NCBI GenBank assembly: GCA_050733695.1
Contig: JBOHTO010000119.1
Location: 1-12,139, forward strand
DNA: 12,139 nucleotides
Reading direction: 5' to 3'
Source of the DNA: JBOHTO01 sp050733695
GTDB taxonomy: Bacteria > Gemmatimonadota > Gemmatimonadetes > Gemmatimonadales > Gemmatimonadaceae
The translations under genes and the position numbers were made by a program. Of the stretch, positions 1-7,833 are shown one piece after another. Positions within the stretch are counted from its first letter, which is position 1; every line of letters begins with the position of its first letter. The notes under the pieces are model-generated. The model did not search any database, was not told the DNA's origin, and saw only the letters and a program-made list of their open reading frames with translations.

Positions 1-200
1 ATCTCACGCCGCGCGAGCGCAAGATCCTGTACCTGTACTACGGGCTGGACGAGGGGTCGGAGGCGATGACGCTGGAGAAGATCGGCACGCTCATGGGCGT
101 GACGCGGGAGCGGATTCGCCAGATCCGCGAGCGGGCCTTCGAGAAGCTGCGCGAGTCGCCCGACGGGCATGCACTCGCGGGGTTCTGGGGAACGGCGTGA
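1..200 (+). CDS. RNA polymerase sigma factor, sigma-70 family (3' end only)
   Basis: This is the C-terminal 65 residues of a sigma factor; the gene enters from the left edge and its first whole codon is at position 3. It reads LTPRERKILYLYYGLDEG, then MTLEKIGTLMGVTRERIRQI and a short tail ending in TGA at 198-200. This is sigma region 4. The TLEKIG...VTRERIRQIRERAFEKLR stretch is the helix-turn-helix (region 4.2) that contacts the promoter -35 element. The TRERIRQI signature fits the RpoD/HrdB-like group rather than ECF sigmas. Whether it is the principal sigma or a group 2 paralogue cannot be told without regions 1-3. The 124 bases after the stop hold only weak hairpins (GGCGCC repeated at 235-240 and 254-259) and no T-run, so no convincing terminator is seen before the convergent neighbour. 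Confidence 0.93.
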   Translation, partial: LTPRERKILYLYYGLDEGSEAMTLEKIGTLMGVTRERIRQIRERAFEKLRESPDGHALAGFWGTA

Positions 201-324
201 TGAGAGCGAGCGCCGCAACAAGCTGAACATCGTCGGCGCCGGAAGGGCATTCTGGCGCCCGGATCGGCGGTTCGACGCGAGGGTGCACGAACAAGGTCTG
301 TGAGGCGCTTCACGTGCCCCGGAT

Positions 325-2748
325 TCACAGCCGGAACAGGTACGACAGCTTCATGAACAACTGCCTCCCCGTCCGGAGCCGGCGCTCCCCGACAGTAGTC
401 GGGCTCTCGCAGCCCGCATCGGCGGCGTCGCAGTCGAGCACTGCGAAATCGCGCAGCGCATCGTTGTAACCGACATACAGGAATGAAGCGGGCGCGATCT
501 CGTACGTTACGAGCGCGCTCGCGCCGTATTCCACCACCCGCTTGTCGGCGACATCTGCTTCCTTCGAGTCGAACTGGTCCGAATACTCGCCAATGAGCCG
601 GAGCCCGAGCGCCCGCGTGAACTGCAGCGTCCCGCGCAGGCGCAGGATCTTCGCGTCATCCACCAGTGTGCCGCCCCACCGCTCGTAGTGGATCGAGCGC
701 TCGAGCCGTGCCTCGATGCTGGCGCGCGGTACCGGCCGAAGGACGACGCTCGCGTTCGTCAGATACCCGGCACCGGCGCGCGGATCGTTGGGGTCGATGA
801 TCTCGCGGTCCCCCACGTAGAGAAACAGGCTCCCGCCGAGTAGCCGCGAAAACTCTGTCTCCCCGTCGACGAACCATCCGAACATGTCCAGGCTCGTGCC
901 GAAGAGCGTGATGCCCTCCCAGTGCGGACCGGTGCCCAGCGATGTCTGACGCGCAAACTGCAGCTCGATGCGCGGGTCAACGGAGTAGTCCAGAATACCT
1001 CCACCGAACTGGTTCGTGCGCACGGCGCTGAGCGTCTGCTCCACTCGCTGCAGCCATGATGTGTTCGGATACTGCGTGACCTCGACCCGGGCCGCATAGG
1101 TCTCGATTCCCACACGCTGAAAACGTCCGAGCTGGTTCCGGAACTCCGGGCCGGCCGCGGCGGCCATGAACGCGCCACTGAGATGCCGGCCGCGCCGCAC
1201 GAGCTGCGCCCGGTAGTAGCGACCGCGGCGCTCGACTCCGTCCAGACCAGCCGCTGTGCCCTCGACGGCGACGGTGTCCGGCGTGCCACCGCCCGGATCG
1301 GGCGTGATGATCGTGTCGCTCTGCATCACCAGCGGCGCGGCGTCAACCGAGAGTGCTCCCTCCGCCGAGAGGGTGAAGCTCCCCTGGCGCACCGAGAAGT
1401 CGGCATCGGCGACACCGCTGTGGAACCCCGCGCCACGGCGGCCGAGCAGGAGCACGCCGGCGTGCGAACCCTCGCGGAGATCGGCACGCACGCGGGCGAC
1501 TGCCACGTCGGCCTCGGCGGCGAGCCGCGGGACGACGCCGCTCGACTCGGCGCCGTCGTAATGAAAATACGCTGGCGCATCGTCGTGGGCGTACAGCGCT
1601 CCGGCCGTCAGCCAGTCCCGCCTCCCGGTCACGCGAGCACCCAGCGATGGATCAGCGATCGCGCGCGAGTAGAAGAGCTCGCCGAGGTTGCTGCGATCGA
1701 AATCGTCCTCGGTGGGCTGCGTCTCGAACATGTCGCGTCCCTCGAGAAAGAAGGGACGCCGCTCCTGGACGAAGAGCGCGAAGCGCCGATTCACGCGGAT
1801 CTGCTCCTCGTCCGACTCGACCTGCGAGAAGTCGGGATTGATCGTCGCGTTGGCGACGATCGCCGGCGTGAGCGCCATGCGCACATCGCCGCCGATTGCG
1901 GCGTCCGGCGATGCAGCGGCAAACCCGGCCGGCACATCGCGCTGCACCGTCGCGTCGTACACGAAATCACGCTCTCCCAGGCGCGACGCAGAGATGTACG
2001 GCAGCAGATCGATCGTGCGCCCAGCGCCCACGCCCGTTATCGGCCCGATCACACCCTGCTGGCAGATGTCGCACGGACTCCCGCGCGTGCGCGGTGCCCA
2101 CGCGGCCTTTTCACCGGTACGTCCGAACGCGCGAACGATGTTGAGTCCGATCGAAAAGCTTTCCGCGGTCGGGAAGCGAAGCGAAGCGAACGGGATCGCA
2201 GCCTCCACGATCCATCCTTCATCGTGCACGCGACCCTCGGAGTACCACACGATGTCCACCGACTCGTCGGCGTCCTGTCCTTCGATCTTCACGCCGTCGG
2301 ACTGGATGCCCAGCGGGTTCATGCCGAGCTCGTAGGCACGTCGCTCGTCGAGGAAGGTGTCGAGCGTGATCGTGACGCGGTCGTCGCTGTCGCCGCCGCG
2401 CTCGCGCGGGAAGACCGTCGCCCGCACCCGGTCCCGGCTCGGCTCGTGTGCGCGAAAGGCGAAGTAGATGTGCGTCGAGTCGTACGCCAACCAGGCGACG
2501 CTCGGCTGCGATGCGGGAAGCTGATCCCCCGGTTCGTACTGGACAAGATCGGTCAGGCGGGCGGCAATCGTCCACACCGGATCGTCGAGCACGCCGTCGA
2601 GCACCGGTGGCTCGGATACCCGCGGGATCGCTACGCGCAGCAATTCGGCGCTCTTGACGACCGTCGTGTCGCGCTCGGCGAACGCGCCGGGCTGCTGGCC
2701 GGAGAGCGCCATGGCAAGCGAAACGAGAAAGGACGGCAGAAGCGGCAT
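325..2748 (-). CDS. CBM9-like / DUF5916 outer-membrane protein
   Basis: The product is 807 residues. Residues 1-24 look like a signal peptide with possible cleavage after GAFA, though the n-region lacks any Lys or Arg. Residues about 45-235 are a carbohydrate-binding-module-9-like domain, opening with PPVLDGVLDDPVW (47-59) and including DDRVTITLDTFLDERRAYE (122-140). From about 245 it is DUF5916, with the typical NPDFSQVESD (304-313) and RRPFFLEG (330-337), followed by alternating polar and aromatic beta-strand segments to the C-terminus (KLSYLFRL). This suggests an outer-membrane beta-barrel with a periplasmic or surface CBM9 domain. Members are common in Bacteroidota and Gemmatimonadota; the substrate is unknown. 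The start is fixed: an in-frame TAG lies directly upstream of the ATG at 2748. No good Shine-Dalgarno is seen. It is transcribed divergently from the Lon-N/glc cluster. A 587-residue open frame on the opposite strand is a codon-bias shadow. Confidence 0.9.
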   Translation of the reverse strand: MPLLPSFLVSLAMALSGQQPGAFAERDTTVVKSAELLRVAIPRVSEPPVLDGVLDDPVWTIAARLTDLVQYEPGDQLPASQPSVAWLAYDSTHIYFAFRAHEPSRDRVRATVFPRERGGDSDDRVTITLDTFLDERRAYELGMNPLGIQSDGVKIEGQDADESVDIVWYSEGRVHDEGWIVEAAIPFASLRFPTAESFSIGLNIVRAFGRTGEKAAWAPRTRGSPCDICQQGVIGPITGVGAGRTIDLLPYISASRLGERDFVYDATVQRDVPAGFAAASPDAAIGGDVRMALTPAIVANATINPDFSQVESDEEQIRVNRRFALFVQERRPFFLEGRDMFETQPTEDDFDRSNLGELFYSRAIADPSLGARVTGRRDWLTAGALYAHDDAPAYFHYDGAESSGVVPRLAAEADVAVARVRADLREGSHAGVLLLGRRGAGFHSGVADADFSVRQGSFTLSAEGALSVDAAPLVMQSDTIITPDPGGGTPDTVAVEGTAAGLDGVERRGRYYRAQLVRRGRHLSGAFMAAAAGPEFRNQLGRFQRVGIETYAARVEVTQYPNTSWLQRVEQTLSAVRTNQFGGGILDYSVDPRIELQFARQTSLGTGPHWEGITLFGTSLDMFGWFVDGETEFSRLLGGSLFLYVGDREIIDPNDPRAGAGYLTNASVVLRPVPRASIEARLERSIHYERWGGTLVDDAKILRLRGTLQFTRALGLRLIGEYSDQFDSKEADVADKRVVEYGASALVTYEIAPASFLYVGYNDALRDFAVLDCDAADAGCESPTTVGERRLRTGRQLFMKLSYLFRL

Positions 2749-2788
2749 CTATATCGAATGGTCCGCGTGTCACTGCGGAAGGAGAACA

Positions 2789-2905
2789 TGGATGCCCGCG
2801 GTCGCGGGAATGACGACGTTGACCGACGCCGTCACGGCGGAAAGAAGGGAATGGATTCCCGCGTTCTCGGGAGTACGACGGTGTGGAGGAAGCGGGATGA
2901 CGACG
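2789..2905. repeat. Short palindromic repeat cluster (GGGAATGAC family), left of glc cluster
   Basis: Three related copies lie in the gap between the divergent genes. Copy 1 (2789-2814) reads GGATGCCCGCGGTCGCGGGA then ATGAC, and folds as CCCGCG/CGCGGG. Copy 2 (2852-2879) reads GGATTCCCGCGTTCTCGGGA then GTACGAC. Copy 3 (2887-2905) keeps only the right half, AGCGGGATGACGACG. Between copies 1 and 2 is a separate small hairpin, CGCCG-TCA-CGGCG (2827-2839). The same family, in the opposite orientation, occurs at 8940-9033. The GGATTCCCGC...GCGGGAATGAC pattern resembles dispersed intergenic palindromes of GC-rich bacteria. The cluster occupies most of the space where the promoters of both flanking genes must lie. 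I see no convincing -35/-10 pair here. Confidence 0.7.
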
Positions 2906-2942
2906 CTGCACGAACGGCGGCGAGGAAAGCTACCTGCGCGCA

Positions 2943-3680
2943 ATGATGGCTTCAACGGTCTCCCTCCGCGCCCCGCGATCGGTAGAAATCGATTTGCGCG
3001 AGGACTACATTCCGGGCGTGGCTGCGCGCCTCCTTCCGCTCTTCCCGCTCCCGCTCGTCCTCTTCCCGAGCGTACCGTTGCCGCTCCACGTATTCGAGCC
3101 GCGTTACCGCCGGATGCTGAGCGACTGTCTCGAGGGCGACCGTGTGTTCGGGGTCCTCTTTCGTCCTCTCGAGCTCGACGAGCGCGAGCTCGCGCCTGGA
3201 TGCGTCGGCTGCGAAGCATCGGTTGTGAACAGTGAGGAGCTCCCGGACGGTCGGTCCAACATCATCGTCACAGGCGGTTCCCGCTTCGCGCTCTCGCGTT
3301 TTGTCGACAGCGACCATCCATACCACGTGGGCGAGGTCGAGCGGTACGAGGATCTCCCCGAATCGGAGTCGCTCGCGCCCATCGCGACGCGGCTGAAGGC
3401 GCTCTTCGAGCGCGCCGGGCGCGCAGCGCGAACGCTGGCCGACGATGCGAAACCGCTGCCGGCCCTGCCGGATGACCCGGCCCTCCTCTCGTTCACCGTA
3501 GCCGCACTGATCGATCTCGACTCGCCGAGTCGCCAGCGCCTCCTGTCGTCACGCTCTGCGCGGGCCCGACTCGCCGAGCTCGAGGAACTGCTGCACGGAA
3601 CGCTGGGGAACATCGAGATGCGGGCGGCGCTGCACATACGCGCCAGGTCGAATGGCCACGGTCGCGCGGCAACAAGCTGA
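2943..3680 (+). CDS. Lon N-terminal (substrate-binding) domain protein
   Basis: The product is 245 residues and is a stand-alone Lon substrate-binding domain (LON/PUA-like, COG2802 type) without the AAA+ ATPase or protease domains of true Lon. The signature is PLFPLPLVLFPSVPLPLHVF EPRYRRML in the N-terminal third, followed by the typical GVLF, GCEASV and NIIVTGGSRF strands; the C-terminal third is helical. Stand-alone members have no firmly established function. Tandem ATGs at 2943 and 2946 open the frame, with an AGGAAAG about 16 bases upstream, which is rather far. An in-frame GTG at 3018, preceded by GAGGA, would give 220 residues beginning just before the conserved PLFPL and is a realistic alternative. 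The 3' end overlaps glcD by 29 bases, so cotranscription with the glycolate oxidase genes is likely. Confidence 0.88.
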   Translation: MMASTVSLRAPRSVEIDLREDYIPGVAARLLPLFPLPLVLFPSVPLPLHVFEPRYRRMLSDCLEGDRVFGVLFRPLELDERELAPGCVGCEASVVNSEELPDGRSNIIVTGGSRFALSRFVDSDHPYHVGEVERYEDLPESESLAPIATRLKALFERAGRAARTLADDAKPLPALPDDPALLSFTVAALIDLDSPSRQRLLSSRSARARLAELEELLHGTLGNIEMRAALHIRARSNGHGRAATS

Positions 3681-5184
3681 CGTGGAGATCGCCGGCGCGC
3701 TCGCTGCACGGCTCGCCGCCATCGTGGGCGAGCGCCACGTCCTGCGACGCCCCGGTGAACTGCTCGTCTACAGCGCCGACGGGCTACCGGGCTACCGCAA
3801 GGTGCCCGCAATCGCCGTCCTCCCCGGCAGCCGCGACGAGCTGGTAGCTGTGGTGCGCGCACTCGCGGACGAGGGCTTGCCTTTCGTTCCACGCGGCGCA
3901 GGCACCGGGCTCTCGGGCGGCGCGCTCACCGACGATGCCGTGCTGCTCGGACTGCACCGGCTCAAGCGGATCATCTCGATCGATCCGGACAACGCGCTCG
4001 CCCGCGTAGAACCTGGCGTGGTCAACGCCGCTCTCACGCGCGAGGTTCGGCGTCACGGGCTGCACTACGCCCCGGACCCCTCGAGCCAGGCAGCATGCAC
4101 GATAGGAGGGAACGTGGCCGAGAACGCCGGCGGCCCACACTGTCTCAAGTACGGGGTGACGCTGAACCACGTCGCCGAGATCACGGCGATCCTCCCGGAC
4201 GGCGAGATCGTCGTGCTGGGGAGCGCGACGGGCGAGCACGAGGGCTACGATCTTCTCGGCGCTTTCGTCGGCTCGGAAGGGTGCTTCGGGGTGGCGCTCG
4301 ACATCACGGTGCGTCTTGCACGCAACCCCGAGGCAATACGCACTCTGCTCGCAGACTTCATGTCGATCGAGGCGGCGGCGCAGGCGACGTCGGCGATCGT
4401 CGCGACCGGAATCGTACCGGCGGCACTCGAGATGATGGACGCAGCGACGATCCGCGCGGTCGAGGCTTCGATCTACGCCGCTGGCTATCCCACCGATGCC
4501 GAGGCGGTGTTGCTGATCGAGCTGGACGGACTCTCGGCCGGGCTGGACGCCGACGTGAGGCGAGTGGAACGGCTGTGCCTCGGAGCTGGGGCGCGCACCG
4601 TACGGATCGCCCGCGACGAGGCAGATCGCGCGCGGCTCTGGCAGGGGCGCAAGAAGGCGTTCGGTGCGATGGGGCGCATCGCGCCGCACCTCTTCGTGCA
4701 GGATGCGGTCGTCCCGCGCACACAGCTCCCCGCGGTGATGGAGCGCATCCGGGAGATCGCAGACCGGCACGGCGTGACGGTAGCCAACGTCTTTCACGCG
4801 GGCGACGGCAACCTGCATCCCAATATCGGATACGATGCGACCAACCCCGCTGAAGCGGAGCGCGTGGAGCGCGCGATGGCCGAGATCATGCGCGCGTGCA
4901 TCGACGCCGGCGGGACGATCACCGGCGAGCACGGAATCGGCCTGGACAAGATCGGATACATGGACAGCATCTTCTCGGCGGACTCACTCGCTGCCATGTG
5001 CCGGTTGCGCGAGGTGTTCGATCCGGAGCGACGGTCGAATCCGGGGAAAGTCGTGCCGACGAGCAGTTGTCGCGAGTGGCGCATGTCGCCGGCCGCCCGT
5101 CGCAGCGAGAGGTTGTCGCGCCCGGCAGCGCGCACCGCGGCGGACACCGATGCCGCGTTGAACGAGGCGGACGGAGTAGCGTGA
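3652..5184 (+). CDS. glcD: Glycolate oxidase subunit GlcD (FAD-linked oxidase)
   Basis: The product is 510 residues, the flavin subunit that oxidises glycolate to glyoxylate within the GlcDEF complex. The PCMH-type FAD-binding domain (about 45-225) contains PRGAGTGLSGG (80-90) and PDPSSQAACTIGGNVAENAG (141-160). The FAD-linked oxidase C-terminal domain (about 265-470) contains HAGDGNLHP (from His382) and GEHGIGLDKIGYM (from Gly425), the flavin and substrate-site motifs of the GlcD/D-lactate dehydrogenase family. After NPGKVVP there is an extra Arg/Ala-rich tail of about 35 residues with no recognisable motif. The ATG at 3652 lies inside the Lon-N gene and has only a weak AGG upstream. An in-frame GTG at 3682, just after the Lon-N stop, is an alternative. 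The adjacent glcE and glcF favour glycolate oxidase over a single-chain D-lactate dehydrogenase, but another 2-hydroxyacid substrate cannot be excluded. Confidence 0.93.
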   Translation: MATVARQQADVEIAGALAARLAAIVGERHVLRRPGELLVYSADGLPGYRKVPAIAVLPGSRDELVAVVRALADEGLPFVPRGAGTGLSGGALTDDAVLLGLHRLKRIISIDPDNALARVEPGVVNAALTREVRRHGLHYAPDPSSQAACTIGGNVAENAGGPHCLKYGVTLNHVAEITAILPDGEIVVLGSATGEHEGYDLLGAFVGSEGCFGVALDITVRLARNPEAIRTLLADFMSIEAAAQATSAIVATGIVPAALEMMDAATIRAVEASIYAAGYPTDAEAVLLIELDGLSAGLDADVRRVERLCLGAGARTVRIARDEADRARLWQGRKKAFGAMGRIAPHLFVQDAVVPRTQLPAVMERIREIADRHGVTVANVFHAGDGNLHPNIGYDATNPAEAERVERAMAEIMRACIDAGGTITGEHGIGLDKIGYMDSIFSADSLAAMCRLREVFDPERRSNPGKVVPTSSCREWRMSPAARRSERLSRPAARTAADTDAALNEADGVA

Positions 5185-6488
5185 CCGCTGCCCCGACGCG
5201 TGCGAATGGCGCAGCGTTCGCGTCACCGATCGCGGTTTCGGAATGCGCCGCGGAAGTGAGGGAGATCGTTCGCTCTGCGCGTGCGGCCCGAATTCCTCTG
5301 CGCATTGTCGCTTGCGGGGGCTGGCTGGACGGAGGGCGTCCTGTGCGCGCCGAGCGGCGACTGTCGCTCAATTCAATGGCAGGCATCGTCGAGTACACGC
5401 CGGGCGACCTCACTCTCACTGCACGCGCCGGCACAACGCTCGGCCAACTCGATCGTGTCACCGCGGCCGAGGGACAGTGGCTTCCCCTTGATCCATTCTA
5501 CGGAATCGCCGCAGGCGAACCTGCGGATGCGGGTGCTTTCGATGGGGCGTGGCCGGCGGCGGGCAGCATCGGAGCGACGGCGGCAACGGCCTCAGCCGGA
5601 CCGCTTGCGCATGCCTTCGGCTCGCCGCGCGACATCGTGCTCGGTGTCGAGTTCGTGACAGGCAGCGGCGACGTCGTGCGGGCCGGCGGGCGCGTCGTCA
5701 AGAACGTGGCCGGCTTCGACCTCACCCGTCTCACGATCGGTGCATGGGGAACGCTGGGAGTGATCACCGAGCTCTCGCTCCGGCTGCGCGCGCGCCCCGA
5801 GGTGGACGAGACGGTCGTTGCATTCCTTCCTGCGGACCCGGGTGAACTGGTCACGACGGTCGAAGCCCTCCGCGTGGCGCCGCTGGCCGCGATGGCTCTG
5901 GAACTGGTGAACGCGCCACTTGCGCGGAAGCTTGACATCGCGAGCTCTACGGATCGCACAGCGAGCAGTACGGTCGTCGTCGCACGACTGGGTGGAAACG
6001 CCGATGCAGTCAGCGCGCAGCGCGGCGCGATCTCCGCCATTCGATCGTCGGCCATGACCAGGAAGGGAGGTCACTCCGGTCTGGAGGTTCACGAGATAGC
6101 GGACGCCGTCACGTTCTGGCGGAATCTCCGCTCGTGCGAGCCGGCCCGCGCCGCGGTGCTGCGACTGTCGGCGCCGCCCGCTCGCATTGGTGTGACATGG
6201 CTCGCAGCTCTGCAACTCGAGCAGGCCCTGCCAAACACACTGCTGCACGCGACCGTTGGCCGCGGGGTGGTACGATGCATCATGCCCGTGACGGATGCCG
6301 GCGCGCTGCAGCGCGCGATCGCCGCCGTGCCGGCGCCGGTCACGCGAATCTTCGAGCGACTCCCCGCGGACGCGTGGCCACTGCTGGCGCCTGCAGCCGC
6401 TCGGGATCGACTCTCGCGTCGCGTGCGCGACGCGTTCGATCCCGAGCGGCTGCTCAACCCGGGGATACTCGGCGAGGCAGACGCGTGA
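5181..6488 (+). CDS. glcE: Glycolate oxidase subunit GlcE (FAD-binding)
   Basis: The product is 435 residues, the second flavin-domain subunit of glycolate oxidase. The PCMH FAD-binding fold is shown by EYTPGDLTLTARAGTTLGQL (71-90), GSIGATAATASAGPLAHAFG (128-147) and the strongly conserved GGRVVKNVAGFDLTRL (169-184), followed by GAWGTLGVITELSLRLR (187-203). The C-terminus ends DAFDPERLLNPGIL, as in the family. It is longer than the roughly 350 residues of E. coli GlcE. Part of the excess is an apparent insertion at about 105-125 between LPLDPF and GSIGA. The frame is open upstream to an ATG at 4896, but the start chosen is GTG 5181. That GTG overlaps the glcD stop as GTGA, has GGAG about 7 bases upstream, and removes a stretch antiparallel in character to any known domain. 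The stop overlaps the glcF start by one base, indicating translational coupling. Confidence 0.9.
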   Translation: MTAAPTRANGAAFASPIAVSECAAEVREIVRSARAARIPLRIVACGGWLDGGRPVRAERRLSLNSMAGIVEYTPGDLTLTARAGTTLGQLDRVTAAEGQWLPLDPFYGIAAGEPADAGAFDGAWPAAGSIGATAATASAGPLAHAFGSPRDIVLGVEFVTGSGDVVRAGGRVVKNVAGFDLTRLTIGAWGTLGVITELSLRLRARPEVDETVVAFLPADPGELVTTVEALRVAPLAAMALELVNAPLARKLDIASSTDRTASSTVVVARLGGNADAVSAQRGAISAIRSSAMTRKGGHSGLEVHEIADAVTFWRNLRSCEPARAAVLRLSAPPARIGVTWLAALQLEQALPNTLLHATVGRGVVRCIMPVTDAGALQRAIAAVPAPVTRIFERLPADAWPLLAPAAARDRLSRRVRDAFDPERLLNPGILGEADA

Positions 6489-7768
6489 TGTCGCGTCCCG
6501 CCGCGCTTCCCCTCTGCGCCCTGCCCGGTACGCCGCTCGCGCACGAATCGCACGGCATCGACCTGTGCGTGCACTGCGGCTTCTGCCTGCAGGCGTGCCC
6601 CACATATCTCGCCCTGGACGACGAGAACGACAGCCCGCGCGGCCGCATACTACTGATGCGCGCGCTCATGGAAGGCACCCTTTCCCTGGACGATGACTCC
6701 GTACATACGCACATCGACCGCTGCCTCGGCTGTCGAGCGTGCGAGACGGCGTGCCCTTCCGGCGTGCCGTACGGACAGCTTCTCGAGGCGACGAGGGCGA
6801 CGCTGCGGACGGAGCGCGGCCTTGTACCCGTCGAGCGTCTCATGCTCGGCGTGTTCGCTCAGCCCGTCGCGCTCGCTGTTGCAATGCTGGCGAGCCGGGT
6901 GTTACGCGCCACGCGAATACCGCTCCTGCTCGCGCGACTCGGTGGGAGGGTGGGGTTTGCAATGGCGATGCTCGAGTCCACGCGCAGCCAGCTCCCGCGC
7001 CGGCGCTACAGCGCGAGCGGCGACGGCGCGCGCGGGACGGTAGCGTTGCTCCGCGGCTGCGTGATGCAGGGCCTGTACCGCGAAACGAATCGCGCGACGA
7101 AACGCACGCTCACGGAGAACGGATACGCGTGCGTCGAGGCTCGCGGTCAGCGCTGCTGCGGTGCGCTGCACGCGCATGCAGGTGATGCGGAGACGGCGCG
7201 CGTGCTCGCGCGATGCAACATCGCTGCATTCGAGCGCGCAGGAGCGGAGCACATCGGAGTGAATGCCGCCGGCTGCGGGGCGGCAATGAAGGATTATGGG
7301 CATCTACTCGCGTCGGATCAGGAGTGGGCCGAGCGAGCTGCAAGAGTCTCGGCGCGCGTTCGCGATGTGAGCGAACTGCTTGCGGCTGCCGGTCCTGCCG
7401 CAGGGGGTGCGCTCCCGCTCACTGTCGCGTACGATGCTCCCTGTCATCTGCTGCATGCGCAGCGTGTCGTGGACCCACCGCTTCGCGTGCTCGCCGCGAT
7501 ACCGGGGATGGATCTGCGCGCACTCACGGATGCCGACCAGTGCTGCGGTAGCGCGGGGATACACAACCTGGTCGAGCCGGACACGTCGAACCGCGTACTG
7601 GAGCCCAAGCTGCGATACATACGCGACACGGGGGCCGACTGGGTGGCCACCGGCAATCCCGGTTGCCTGATGCAGCTTGGTGCCGGAATGCTGCGTGCGG
7701 CGATGCCGGCGCGGTGCGTGCACCCGGTTGACCTTCTGGACGCATCGTACGGGGAGCGCAGAGGGTAG
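6488..7768 (+). CDS. glcF: Glycolate oxidase iron-sulfur subunit GlcF
   Basis: The product is 426 residues and carries electrons from the flavin subunits towards the quinone pool. Two ferredoxin-type CxxCxxCxxxCP motifs bind two [4Fe-4S] clusters: Cys27/30/33/37 (CVHCGFCLQACP) and Cys79/82/85/89 (CLGCRACETACP). Two cysteine-rich CCG domains follow, with RCCGALHAHAG at 223-225 and QCCGSAGIHN at 352-354, each preceded by its partner segment (RGCVMQGLY; APCHLLHAQRV). This is the standard GlcF layout. The frame is open back to 6134, but the real start is ATG 6488, sharing a base with the glcE stop (TGATG) and having GAGG 10 bases upstream. Protein similarity to the family begins right there. The central segment 130-165 has a modest hydrophobic stretch (AVAMLASRVL), compatible with peripheral membrane association. 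Confidence 0.95.
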   Translation: MSRPAALPLCALPGTPLAHESHGIDLCVHCGFCLQACPTYLALDDENDSPRGRILLMRALMEGTLSLDDDSVHTHIDRCLGCRACETACPSGVPYGQLLEATRATLRTERGLVPVERLMLGVFAQPVALAVAMLASRVLRATRIPLLLARLGGRVGFAMAMLESTRSQLPRRRYSASGDGARGTVALLRGCVMQGLYRETNRATKRTLTENGYACVEARGQRCCGALHAHAGDAETARVLARCNIAAFERAGAEHIGVNAAGCGAAMKDYGHLLASDQEWAERAARVSARVRDVSELLAAAGPAAGGALPLTVAYDAPCHLLHAQRVVDPPLRVLAAIPGMDLRALTDADQCCGSAGIHNLVEPDTSNRVLEPKLRYIRDTGADWVATGNPGCLMQLGAGMLRAAMPARCVHPVDLLDASYGERRG

Positions 7769-7833
7769 CTTTCCCGCGCGGCGCCGTTTTACTTGTGAGA
7801 CATGGCGGAACTGCCGTTCCTGGGGCGCATCGG

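Noticed and set aside
235..313. Hairpins GGCGCC...GGCGCC and GTGA...TCAC as terminator of the sigma factor gene
   Set aside because: The stems are weak, the loops long and no T-run follows on either strand.
2819..2847. TTGACC at 2819-2824 as a -35 box for the Lon-N/glc cluster
   Set aside because: No acceptable -10 sequence lies 16-19 bases downstream, and the hit falls between repeat copies.
2789..2905. CRISPR array
   Set aside because: Units are degenerate palindromes with no regular unique spacers, and no cas genes are nearby.
1183..2946. A 587-codon open frame on the plus strand opposite the DUF5916 gene
   Set aside because: It is antisense to a well-supported gene, its translation is Arg/His/Asp-rich with no domain, and such mirror frames are expected in GC-rich DNA.
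4896..5180. Upstream extension of glcE to ATG 4896
   Set aside because: It would overlap the conserved end of glcD over 285 bases with an Arg-rich nonsense sequence. GTG 5181 has a Shine-Dalgarno and a GTGA junction.
6134..6487. Upstream extension of glcF to 6134
   Set aside because: The extra residues are Arg/Ala-rich and overlap conserved glcE. ATG 6488 starts the family-like sequence.
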